Assembly: GCA_046331705.1 (NCBI GenBank)
Contig: JAXLQJ010000037.1
Coordinates: 14,633 to 78,632 of the forward strand
Source of the DNA: JADJOY01 sp046331705 [NCBI: bacterium]
GTDB taxonomy: Bacteria; JADJOY01
Direction: 5' to 3'
DNA length: 64,000 nt
A program made the translations under genes and the position numbers. This document shows positions 26,570 to 34,530 of the stretch, in pieces. The notes beneath the pieces were generated by a model. That model had not been told where the DNA came from and ran no database searches. It saw nothing but the letters and a program-made list of their open reading frames with translations. The first letter of the stretch is position 1, and each line of letters begins with the position of its first letter.

Positions 26570-27488
26570 GCGATTGCGGGAGAGCTTGCGGGCGCGCGCC
26601 GAATACCAGCTGATGCGCGCGATGTTCGCGGCGCTGCGCTGCGTGCCGTGGCGGTGGGCCAGTGCGTTCGGCAGGGTGATCGGCCCCGTGATCGCCGCGC
26701 TCGACCCCCGTCACCGCAGCATCGCGCGCAAGAACCTCGAGCTGGCCTTTGGCCCCGAGCTCGCGGCGATGGGCGGCGCCGATCGCGTGACGCGCGGGGT
26801 CTACGCGCACCTGGTGGCGACGCTCGTCGAGACGGCGCACATGTGCCACACCACGCGCGACACCATCCGCTCGTTGGCCCGCTACGAGGGGCTCGAGCGT
26901 TTCGAGCAGCTGCGCGCCGCGGGGCGCCCCATCGTCATCCTCACCGGTCACGTGGGGAACTTCGATCTCATGGCGCTGGCGCACAGCGCCCACGGTCATT
27001 GCCTGAGCTTCCTCGCCCGCCCGATGGACAACCCGCTGGTCTACGAGCACCTGAACCGCATGCGCACCCAGTTCGGCAACGTCGTGCTGGACAAGAAAGG
27101 CAGCGGCAAGGACGCGTTCCGGGTGCTGCGCAGCGGCGGCGTGCTGGGAATCCTCGGCGATCAGAACGCGACGCGCGAGGAGGGCGAGTTCGTCGAGTTC
27201 TTCGGCATGCCCGCCTGCACCCACGTGAGCATCGCCAAGCTGGCGCTCAAGACTGGCGCAGCGATCGTGCCGGCCTTCATCTCGCGCGACGGCAACGGCA
27301 CGCACACGATCCACGTGGGCGAGGTGATCGAGCCGGTGTCGACCGGGCATCCGCGCGAGGACGCGATCGCCACCACGCAGCGCGTGGCCGCGGTGACGGA
27401 GGCGATCATCCGGCGCTTCCCCGAGCAATGGCTGTGGGGGCACCGACGCTGGAAGACACGCCCGGTCGGCGAAGCGAAGATCTACTGA
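26562..27488 (+). CDS. Lipid A biosynthesis-type acyltransferase (LpxL/HtrB family)
   Basis: 308 residues, normal family length. The catalytic HxxxxD is HVGNFD at residues 130-135. Downstream RPMDNPLVYEHLNRMR, DKKGSGKDAFRVLRSGGVLGILGDQNATREEGEFVEFFGMPACT and the C-terminal FPEQWLWGHRRWKTRP are all conserved in LpxL/LpxM/MsbB relatives. Inner-membrane acyl-ACP-dependent acyltransferase adding secondary acyl chains to lipid A or another lipid. Being downstream of two condensation-fold acyltransferases suggests an envelope glycolipid-modifying operon. Confidence 0.88.
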   Translation: MAERLRESLRARAEYQLMRAMFAALRCVPWRWASAFGRVIGPVIAALDPRHRSIARKNLELAFGPELAAMGGADRVTRGVYAHLVATLVETAHMCHTTRDTIRSLARYEGLERFEQLRAAGRPIVILTGHVGNFDLMALAHSAHGHCLSFLARPMDNPLVYEHLNRMRTQFGNVVLDKKGSGKDAFRVLRSGGVLGILGDQNATREEGEFVEFFGMPACTHVSIAKLALKTGAAIVPAFISRDGNGTHTIHVGEVIEPVSTGHPREDAIATTQRVAAVTEAIIRRFPEQWLWGHRRWKTRPVGEAKIY

Positions 27489-27523
27489 GCCGCCGCTGGC
27501 GCAGCGCAGCGGGCGAGGCGCCG

Positions 27524-27913
27524 TCAGTTGATGGAGTAGGGCTCGCTCAGCGAGAACGCCGCGATCTCGGCGTCGAAGCGCTCGTTCTTGGCGCTCACCA
27601 TCTGATAGGTGCCGCGCATCGAGCCGAAGGGCGTCGAGAGCGGGCACGCGGACGTGTACTCGAAGAAGTCGCCGGGCTCCAGGATGGGCGTCTCGCCGAC
27701 GACTCCCGGGCCCTTCACTTCCTCCACGTGGCCGTTGGCGTCGGTGATGATCCAGTGCCTGCTGACGAGCTGCACCGTCTCCTCGCCTTCGTTGGCGATG
27801 CGCACGGTGTAGACGAAGAACCACTCGCCCTGCGACGGCGAGGAGCGCTCCGGGACGTACTGGGAGCGAACGCTGACGCGCACGCTGCGAGTGGTGGCTT
27901 CGGATGTGCCCAT
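27524..27913 (-). CDS. apaG: ApaG domain protein
   Basis: 129 residues, the standard ApaG length (in other bacteria adjacent to apaH; here alone). VRVSVRSQYVPERSSPSQGEWFFVYTVRIANEGEETVQLVSRHWIITDANGHVEEV, GPGVVGETPILEPGDFFEYTSACPLSTPFGSMRGTYQM are textbook ApaG segments, a fibronectin-III-like beta sandwich that binds pyrophosphate-containing nucleotides in some studies. Its physiological role is not settled. Confidence 0.95.
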   Translation of the reverse strand: MGTSEATTRSVRVSVRSQYVPERSSPSQGEWFFVYTVRIANEGEETVQLVSRHWIITDANGHVEEVKGPGVVGETPILEPGDFFEYTSACPLSTPFGSMRGTYQMVSAKNERFDAEIAAFSLSEPYSIN

Positions 27914-28065
27914 GGTGACGTTGCTCGAATTTCGCGGCGGCGAAGGCTAATGGGCGCGCTCGGTGCCGTCTACGACCCCGTCCACGCTCGACGTCCACGG
28001 CGAGCGCGTGGCACACTCCGCGCTCGCGCGACGCGATCGCGCCGAAACGTAGGCGACCACCAGCG

Positions 28066-28944
28066 ATGCGACGAGCCGAGCAGCGACGCCCCCCCAAGCC
28101 CATCCGGCTGAGCGCGTTCCAGGTCGAGCGGATGCGCGAGGTGGGGCGCATCGCGGCCTGGCTGCTCGATCGGATCGAGGCGGCGATCGAGCCCGGGCTC
28201 ACCACCGGCGAGATCGACCGGATGGTCGACGAGGCCACCCGCTCGGTCGGCGCCGAGAGCGCGCCGTTCGGCTATCGCGGCTTCCCGAAGCACGTGTGCA
28301 CCTCGGTCAACGAGGTGGTCTGTCACGGCATCCCGCGCGACGATCAGGTGCTCCGTGACGGAGACATCATCAACGTCGACGTGACTCCCGTGCTGGATGG
28401 CTTCCACGGCGACAGCTCGCGCACGTTCTACGTCGGCACGCCGAGCCCCGCCGCGCGGCGGCTGGTGGAGACCACGCGCGAATCGTTGTGGCGCGGCATC
28501 CGCGCGGTTCGTCCCACCGGCACGCTCGGCGACGTGGGGCACGCCATTCAGAGCTTCGCGGAAGGTCGCGGCTACTCGGTGGTGCGCGACTTCACCGGGC
28601 ACGGCATCGGGCGTATCTTCCACACCGCGCCCACCGTGCACCACGTGGGGCGCCCGGGAGGGGGCGAGCGGCTCCGCCCCGGAATGACCTTCACCATCGA
28701 GCCGATGATCAACGCGGGCGATTGGCGGGTGGAGGTGCTCTCCGACGGCTGGACCGCCGTCACCCGCGATCGTTCGCTCTCGGCCCAGTTCGAGCACACC
28801 GTGCTGGTGACGGATACCGGCGTGGAAGTGCTGACGCTGAGCGAGCGGGAGCGCGCCGAGCTGGCAGCGGAACCGCAGGCCATCCCGCTCACCTCCGGCG
28901 CGGCTTCGACCGCGCGATTGACCCCGACTCCGCCGCAACTCTAA
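28066..28944 (+). CDS. map: Methionine aminopeptidase, type I
   Basis: 292 residues, longer than E. coli Map (264) by a proline-rich tail. Removes N-terminal Met cotranslationally. Metal ligands: Asp in INVDVTPVLDGFHGDSS (two Asp), His in FTGHGIGR, Glu in FTIEPMINAG and Glu in SAQFEHTVLV. The ATG gives the family start (PIRLSAFQVERMREVGRIAAWLL). Monocistronic; convergent/divergent neighbours are apaG and a radical SAM gene. A putative promoter for that gene lies inside the 3' end of map. Confidence 0.96.
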   Translation: MRRAEQRRPPKPIRLSAFQVERMREVGRIAAWLLDRIEAAIEPGLTTGEIDRMVDEATRSVGAESAPFGYRGFPKHVCTSVNEVVCHGIPRDDQVLRDGDIINVDVTPVLDGFHGDSSRTFYVGTPSPAARRLVETTRESLWRGIRAVRPTGTLGDVGHAIQSFAEGRGYSVVRDFTGHGIGRIFHTAPTVHHVGRPGGGERLRPGMTFTIEPMINAGDWRVEVLSDGWTAVTRDRSLSAQFEHTVLVTDTGVEVLTLSERERAELAAEPQAIPLTSGAASTARLTPTPPQL

Positions 28945-28947
28945 GAT
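28918..28947 (+). promoter_or_regulatory. Putative sigma-70 promoter for radical SAM operon
   Basis: TTGACC -35, 18-bp spacer, TAAGAT -10, overlapping the last codons of map. Leaves a leader of about 130 nt to the first operon gene. Confidence 0.42.
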
Positions 28948-29088
28948 CCGCTCGCCCCCGTCGCTGAGGCCCGTGTCGTCGGTGACCGATTCGCTCCCAC
29001 CCGTCCGCAGCCGCCGCGCTCGGTCCACGAGCACGGGGGTGACGTCGCCGCGGGACGCGAAGCCACGTCGAATCGACTGAGGCCACTC

Positions 29089-30525
29089 GTGCGCGTCCTT
29101 CTGCTCAAGACCCTTCCCGCCACCGCGGGGCCGGACATCGGCCTCGGCTACCTCGCGACGGCGCTGCGCAGCGCCGGGCACGAGGTCGAGGTCGGCGATC
29201 TCGAGTTCGACGACGCGCGCGGCAAGCCGCGGACGGTGGCGCGGCGCGTGCGCGACCTCGCCCCGGACTGGGTGGGCGTCAAGGTCTTCGATCACACCGT
29301 TGGCCGCGGGCGTAGCTATCTGGCCGAAGCACGCGCCGCGAAGCCGGACATCCACACGGCCGCTGGCGGACCGCATCCGTCGGGGTTTCGCGCGCGCACC
29401 CTCGAGAGTCTGCCGGAAGCCGACTTCGCCATCGCGGGAGAAGCCGAACGGGCCTTCCCGGAGCTGATCGCCGCGGTCCGCGACGGCGGCGACCTCGGCG
29501 CCATCCCCGGCCTGGTGCGGCGAACGCCCGAGGGAGTGGTCGTCGGCCATCAGGATTTCCCCGAAGATCTCGACGCCCTGGGACTGCCCGCGTGGGATCT
29601 GCTTCACCCCCGCGAGCACGTCGAGCTGCAGATGCGCGAGCCGTGGCTCGACCGGCCCATCCCGTACGTGCCGATCATCACCACGCGCGGCTGCCCGTTT
29701 CCCTGTACGTTCTGCGCCGCGCCCGTGACCACCGGCAAGAAGCTGCGCCATCACAGCGTGGCGTTCGTGGTGGACGAGATCGAGCATCTGCGCGACGTGT
29801 ACGGCATCGAGACCTTCTCGATCGCCGACGACGCCTTCACCAACGATCGCCGCTACGTCGACGCGTTCTGCGAGGAGATCATCCGGCGCCGGATCCGGGT
29901 GCGCTGGGACGCCTCGTCGAACGGCATCCGCGCGGACACCGTGGACGAGAAGCTCGCGCGACTGCTCGACGCCGCCGGCTGCGAGAAGGTCGCGTTCGGG
30001 ATCGAAAGCGGCTCCGAGCGCATCGTCCAGGCGATGGGCAAGCGCTTCGCCCCGGACGACGTCGAGCGCGCCCTGGGCATCCTGAGGCGCGAGTCGAAGA
30101 TCCGCACCGAGGGCTTCTTCATCATCGGCTACCCCGACGAGCGCCTGAGCGACGCCTGGCAGACCCTGAAGCTCTTGTCGCGCATCGACCTCGACACCGC
30201 TTGGCTCTTCGGCTTCAGCCCGCACGTCGGCACCAAGGTCTCCGAGATGCTCCACGGCCACGCCACCGAGTCCATCCCGTGGGGCGATTTCGCCAACGAT
30301 CGCGTGATGCTCGGCACGCGGCACCTGCCGCGCTGGGTGGTGCGGGTCTACTGGGTGCTCGCGTGGATGACGTTCTACCTGCGCCCGTCGCGTGCGGTTC
30401 GCTTCATCCAGCACCTCGGCCCGACCGCCGTGCCGCGTGCGCTGATGCGGCTCGCCAACCGCGTCCGGCTGGTCCTCGTGCCCGCGACTCGCCCGTTGCC
30501 GCCGCCTGCTCCAGCCGCCGCGTGA
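29089..30525 (+). CDS. B12-binding radical SAM protein
   Basis: 478 residues. N-terminal cobalamin-binding-like Rossmann domain (about 1-150: GLGYLATALRSAGHEVEVGDLE, DWVGVKVFD), then a radical SAM core with CPFPCTFC giving the three [4Fe-4S] cysteines at about residues 202, 206 and 209. IESGSERIVQAMGKRFAPDDVERAL and FIIGYPDERLSDAWQTLKLL follow the class B, B4-12-type pattern. The radical SAM class does methylation, ring contraction or C-C chemistry on diverse substrates, so no product is assigned. First gene of a three-gene coupled set; GTG start. C-terminal proline-rich tail. Confidence 0.88.
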   Translation: MRVLLLKTLPATAGPDIGLGYLATALRSAGHEVEVGDLEFDDARGKPRTVARRVRDLAPDWVGVKVFDHTVGRGRSYLAEARAAKPDIHTAAGGPHPSGFRARTLESLPEADFAIAGEAERAFPELIAAVRDGGDLGAIPGLVRRTPEGVVVGHQDFPEDLDALGLPAWDLLHPREHVELQMREPWLDRPIPYVPIITTRGCPFPCTFCAAPVTTGKKLRHHSVAFVVDEIEHLRDVYGIETFSIADDAFTNDRRYVDAFCEEIIRRRIRVRWDASSNGIRADTVDEKLARLLDAAGCEKVAFGIESGSERIVQAMGKRFAPDDVERALGILRRESKIRTEGFFIIGYPDERLSDAWQTLKLLSRIDLDTAWLFGFSPHVGTKVSEMLHGHATESIPWGDFANDRVMLGTRHLPRWVVRVYWVLAWMTFYLRPSRAVRFIQHLGPTAVPRALMRLANRVRLVLVPATRPLPPPAPAAA

Positions 30526-31298
30526 TCCCGGCGGTGAAGCCGTTCCCGCGCGGGTTCGATTTCCAGGAATGGCTCGTCGCGCGAAGCGACGCGTCCCAGC
30601 ACGCCGGCCAGGCCGGCGCCACCCGACGCCTGGCCGCCGCGCTGGCGCTGCCGCCGGGAGCGCGCGTGCTCGACGTGGGTTGCGGCTCGGCGAAGAGCAC
30701 CGCCTGGCTCGCGCGCACGTTCGCGGTCCGCGCCGTGGGGCTCGATCGCTCGCCCCACAGCCTGGCCCGCGCCCGCTGGCGCATCGGCCGCGGCGTCGCG
30801 AGCACGCCCCCCACGCTGGTGCGGGGCGACGCCCTGGCGTTGCCGTTCGCCACGGGATGCTTCGACGGGATCGTGGTCGAAGCGGTGGCGTACGCGGCCC
30901 CGCTCGATCGGCTCTTGCCCGAGCTCAGGCGCGTGCTCGCGCCAGGCGGACGACTCGGCATCGTCGACATCGCGCGGAGACCGGGCGCCGCGCCGCCCCA
31001 CGAGCGCTTCCAGACCCTGCTCGGCGAGCGGACCTTCAATCTGCTCACGGCGGCCGAATGGGCGGGCGAGGTGAGGGCGGCGGGCTTTCGCGTCGATCAC
31101 GTCGAAGCGTTCCCGATCCGTCAGGAGCTGGGGACGATCCGCTCCGAGCTCGGAGATTGGCTGCGCTCGTTGCCGCGCCAGCTCGCGTGGCTCGCGACGA
31201 GCCGCGACGCCCGCCGTCTCTTCTTCGCGAACTACCGCGTCGGGCTCGATCGGGGAGTGGAAGGGTGCCTGCTGGCGGCCACCCATCCCCGGGCATGA
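30522..31298 (+). CDS. Class I SAM-dependent methyltransferase
   Basis: 258 residues. Motif I GARVLDVGCGSAKSTAWLA, acidic post-I (AVGLDRS), motif II/III around VRGDALALPFATGCFDGIVVEAVAYAAPL and the 'RRVLAPGGRLGIVDI' helix-strand segment are intact. UbiE/COQ5-like small-molecule methyltransferase fold. GTG start overlaps the radical SAM stop (GTGA); its stop overlaps the next ATG (ATGA). Probably modifies the same product as the radical SAM protein; substrate unknown. Confidence 0.85.
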   Translation: MIPAVKPFPRGFDFQEWLVARSDASQHAGQAGATRRLAAALALPPGARVLDVGCGSAKSTAWLARTFAVRAVGLDRSPHSLARARWRIGRGVASTPPTLVRGDALALPFATGCFDGIVVEAVAYAAPLDRLLPELRRVLAPGGRLGIVDIARRPGAAPPHERFQTLLGERTFNLLTAAEWAGEVRAAGFRVDHVEAFPIRQELGTIRSELGDWLRSLPRQLAWLATSRDARRLFFANYRVGLDRGVEGCLLAATHPRA

Positions 31299-32917
31299 GC
31301 CCGAGCGCAGGCGTCGCTGCCGCGGCGAGCCGCCCCGATCGAGGGCGCTTTCGCCGCTGGCTCGGCGCCACCGCGTTCGGCGCGCTGGTCTGGTTTCCGG
31401 GCGCGCTCGTGGCCCTGCCGCTGGTCGGCGTCCTGTGGCTCTGGGAGGTCCGGCTGCGCGAACGCCGCGGTTGGCCGGGCCACCTCGTCACGGCGGCGTG
31501 GTGCGCGATCGCGGGCGCCAACACGTTCACGCTGGGACGCCTCGGGCCGTTTCTCGCGCCCTCGGATTGGTGGCTCGCGGGTGCGGCGGCGGTGCTGGCG
31601 CTCGCGGTCTCGATGTGGCCAGCGACGCGACGGAGGCGCGGGTTCTGGCTCTCGCTCTGCCTCGCGGTGCCGCTGGCGCTGGCGCCGCCGATGCCGCCCG
31701 GGATCACGACCCGGCTCGCGATCTTCGCCGGTGCTGCCACCGGCTTCGCGCTCTTTCAGCTCGTGGTGGGCAACGACCTCGGCCGCCGGATGGCGCCACC
31801 GGCGTGGGCGCTCGCCGTGCTGGTTCCCTCGGTGGCGTTGCGCGCCTTGTTGTTCTGGCTCCTGCCCACCGCCGATGCCCGACCCATCCTGGCGGGCTTG
31901 CCCGGTGCGCAACTGGTGATGCCGTCGTGGCCGGATCCGCGCCTGGGCGACCGCTACGGCATGCCGATCAACTGGCACGATCTACGCGTCGCGATGGGCG
32001 GTTGCGAGCCCGGCAGCCGCATCGTCGGTACCCTCGACGCCCTCTACTTCCGCGCCCCTGGCGCGAGCGCCTGGAGCGAGGTGCGCTTTCCGCCGGGCGA
32101 TCAGCTCGCGCTCGATTGCCAGCGCGGCAAGCTCTGGGTTCCCGAGATGGTGAAAGAGAAGCTGTGGGCGGTCGACCTGCGCACGCTCGCCGTGGAGAAG
32201 CCCTTCGAGCACTGCGATTTCGCCGGTCCCACGGTGGTGAGCTTCGATCTGGAGCGACGAGAGCTCTTCGGCGACCCGGGCGGCGAGCACCTCGCCGCGT
32301 ACGATCCCGACGGCTTCGGCTGTCGGCGCGTGCTGCAAGGCGGCACGATCATGGGCTTCAGCGTGTCGCAGACGCGCGGCGAGGTGCTGCTGGTGCGCAA
32401 CGGGCGGCTCGAGCGCTGCGCGCTCGATGGGTCGGGGAATTGCGACGTGTGGCTGCGGCTTTACGACGAGCGGCTGCCGCGCTGGTTACAGAGCGACGCG
32501 CTCAACAAGGCAACACTCGTCAATCACTTCAATAAAGTGATAGAAGATCCTGAGAATTCAGTTGTTTTTGCCACGAGCCTCCAGTCGGGGCGGGTGTATC
32601 GCGTGGATCGAGCGACGGGACGACTGACGGGCTCGGCGTTCCTCGAACCCGGGATTCGCTGGGTGCAGCTGGATCGGCAGCGCCGCCGACTCTTCGTCGG
32701 CGGTTTCGTCCGCGGGAACCTCTACGTTCTCGACCCGGAGACCCTCGGGATCCAGGTACGGGTATTCGTCGGCCGGAAGATCCGCTACTTCGAGCCGCTG
32801 CCGGATGGCCGGCTGGTGCTCGCGACCTCGGCGGGCATCCTCGAGCTCGATCCGGCAGAGCTGCCGCCCTACACGGCGTCGAGCCAACGAGGACCGCAAC
32901 CGGCGAACACGAAGTGA
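31295..32917 (+). CDS. Polytopic membrane protein with C-terminal beta-propeller-like domain
   Basis: 540 residues, not recognised. The first half (to about residue 190) has 5-6 transmembrane segments. The second half is a soluble WD40/YVTN-like repeat region: LWAVDLRTLAVEKPF, RVYRVDRATGRL, NLYVLDPETLGIQVRVFVG, ILELDP, consistent with a periplasmic propeller of variable blades. Third gene of the coupled operon. A 65-nt patch near residues 404-427 uses AT-rich codons unlike the rest of the gene (see findings). Confidence 0.65.
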   Translation: MSPSAGVAAAASRPDRGRFRRWLGATAFGALVWFPGALVALPLVGVLWLWEVRLRERRGWPGHLVTAAWCAIAGANTFTLGRLGPFLAPSDWWLAGAAAVLALAVSMWPATRRRRGFWLSLCLAVPLALAPPMPPGITTRLAIFAGAATGFALFQLVVGNDLGRRMAPPAWALAVLVPSVALRALLFWLLPTADARPILAGLPGAQLVMPSWPDPRLGDRYGMPINWHDLRVAMGGCEPGSRIVGTLDALYFRAPGASAWSEVRFPPGDQLALDCQRGKLWVPEMVKEKLWAVDLRTLAVEKPFEHCDFAGPTVVSFDLERRELFGDPGGEHLAAYDPDGFGCRRVLQGGTIMGFSVSQTRGEVLLVRNGRLERCALDGSGNCDVWLRLYDERLPRWLQSDALNKATLVNHFNKVIEDPENSVVFATSLQSGRVYRVDRATGRLTGSAFLEPGIRWVQLDRQRRRLFVGGFVRGNLYVLDPETLGIQVRVFVGRKIRYFEPLPDGRLVLATSAGILELDPAELPPYTASSQRGPQPANTK

Positions 32918-32930
32918 TGCGCGCGGGACA

Positions 32931-34424
32931 TCAATCGAAGTTGAAGGAAAAGCGTTGCAAGACCGCGAGCAAGGACCACGAACGGCGCGCGGCGCGTGGC
33001 GCCGGCAGCGGGCGCGGCGTGTAGCGGATCAGATCCAGGACGTTGCGCGCGCCGAGCCCGGCGAAGCTCGAGCCATAGAGCACGAATGCCGCCAGATAGA
33101 CCCGATAATAAAGCGGATTCGGCGGGAGGCGAACGAGCAGCTTCACGACCGGCAGCAGCCACGGGAACGTCACCACGATGCTGAAGAACTTGTGGAGGTT
33201 TTCGAGCCGCGCGCCGTCGGGATGATCGAGAACCGTTTTCTGGAAGTAATCCTCGAAGTAGTCGTCGCTCGAGTGGTCGTCGGCGAGCATTCCGGCGTTC
33301 ACGGACTGCTCGAAGAGCCGCGTGCGCGGGAACGGCGTCGCGATCGAGCAGCGTGCGAACTGCGGCTTGAGGCGGATGTTGAAATCGAGGGTCGCGAGGG
33401 CGCCGTCGAGATCCTCGCCAGGCAAACCGATCATGTTGAGCGTCTTGACGTAGATCCCGCGCTCCTTGAGCAGCTGCACGGCCTGGATCACCTGATCGTC
33501 GTCGATCTCCTTGCGCAGCAGGCTGTTCCGGAGGAACGGGTTCGCGGTCTCGAACGAGATCGTGACCGAGGCGCAACGAGCTCGTGCGAGCGCGTCGGCC
33601 GTCTCGCGATCGATGGTCTCGGGTCGGCACTGAAGGACGAACGGCAGGTCGACCTGGCGGGCGTAGGCCTCCAGGAAGCGGAACGTCCAGTCGCGCTGGA
33701 TCGTGAGGTGGTCGTCGCGCTCCAGGTTCAGGATCTCGAGCGGATAGCGCGCCCCGAGCTCGCGGATCTCGGCGACGATGTTCTCGGGGCTGCGCTTCCG
33801 GACCCATTTTCCCTTGCCCGAATAGAGCGCCATGTCCAGGTGGTTGTGGCAGAACGTGCACTGGAAGCTGCAGCCGCGGCCCGTGAGGAGCGGCTTGGAG
33901 CGGAGGCGACGCAAGTACGGATAGCGGTAGTAGAGGTCCCAGTCAGGGAAGGGGATCGAATCGAGATCCTGGGTGAGGGGGCGGACCTCGTTTCGGTGGA
34001 TCGCGCCCTCTTCCTTGACCCAGAAATTCGCGATGTTCCGTGGGCTCGTCCCGCTCGCCAGCGCCGCGAGCAGCTCGTCCATCGCCTCCTCGCCCTCGCC
34101 GCGACAGACCAGATCCACGGGATCTTTCTCGATCACCTCCGGCGAGTACGTCGCGTGCGGACCGCCGAAGAGGATCCGAGTCTCCGTTCGCGCCTTGATC
34201 CGCGCCGCCACCTCGAGGGCCCAGCGGTGCATCCCGGTGGTCACCGAGAACGCCACCAGGTCGGGGCGTGCCGCGACGACGCGATCGACGAAGGCCGCGC
34301 CCTCGGCGCCCTCCAGGAAGAGCTGCGAATGGTGGCCGGCCCGCCGAACGACCGCCGAGATGTACATGAGTCCGAGCTTCTCCATCGCGAGACGCTCGAG
34401 GAACACGACGTTGAGCTTGCGCAT
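32931..34424 (-). CDS. B12-binding radical SAM protein (opposing)
   Basis: 497 residues. N-terminal cobalamin-like domain (RLAMEKLGLMYISAVVRRAGHHSQLFL; PDLVAFSVTTGMHRWALEVAARIKA; GGPHATYSPEVI; CRGEGEEAMDELLAAL), then the radical SAM cluster CSFQCTFC at about residues 185/189/192. IGLPGEDLDGALATLDF matches the 'xGLPGE' motif of B12-dependent radical SAM proteins. Convergent with the propeller gene, 13 bp apart. A large family and function cannot be assigned; C-terminus has a hydrophobic stretch (VYLAAFVLYGSSFAGLG) that may associate with membrane. Confidence 0.86.
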   Translation of the reverse strand: MRKLNVVFLERLAMEKLGLMYISAVVRRAGHHSQLFLEGAEGAAFVDRVVAARPDLVAFSVTTGMHRWALEVAARIKARTETRILFGGPHATYSPEVIEKDPVDLVCRGEGEEAMDELLAALASGTSPRNIANFWVKEEGAIHRNEVRPLTQDLDSIPFPDWDLYYRYPYLRRLRSKPLLTGRGCSFQCTFCHNHLDMALYSGKGKWVRKRSPENIVAEIRELGARYPLEILNLERDDHLTIQRDWTFRFLEAYARQVDLPFVLQCRPETIDRETADALARARCASVTISFETANPFLRNSLLRKEIDDDQVIQAVQLLKERGIYVKTLNMIGLPGEDLDGALATLDFNIRLKPQFARCSIATPFPRTRLFEQSVNAGMLADDHSSDDYFEDYFQKTVLDHPDGARLENLHKFFSIVVTFPWLLPVVKLLVRLPPNPLYYRVYLAAFVLYGSSFAGLGARNVLDLIRYTPRPLPAPRAARRSWSLLAVLQRFSFNFD

Positions 34425-34512
34425 GGTGGCTGGGCGGGGGGCGGAAGCGGCTGGCAGGCGCGTCGCGACGCGCGGGACGTCGCGCGACGCTAACACGGCC
34501 ACTCGCGCGACC

Positions 34513-34530
34513 CCAACGCGCTGGCGCGAC
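34513..34530. repeat. Left copy of 18-bp direct repeat flanking the IS remnant
   Basis: CCAACGCGCTGGCGCGAC, identical to the copy beginning at 35790. It immediately precedes the left end of the transposase-bearing segment. Best explained as a target-site duplication. Confidence 0.75.

Noticed and set aside
30541-30575. tRNA T-arm-like GGGTTCGA sequence
   Set aside because: It lies within the methyltransferase coding sequence, and no cloverleaf can be folded around it.
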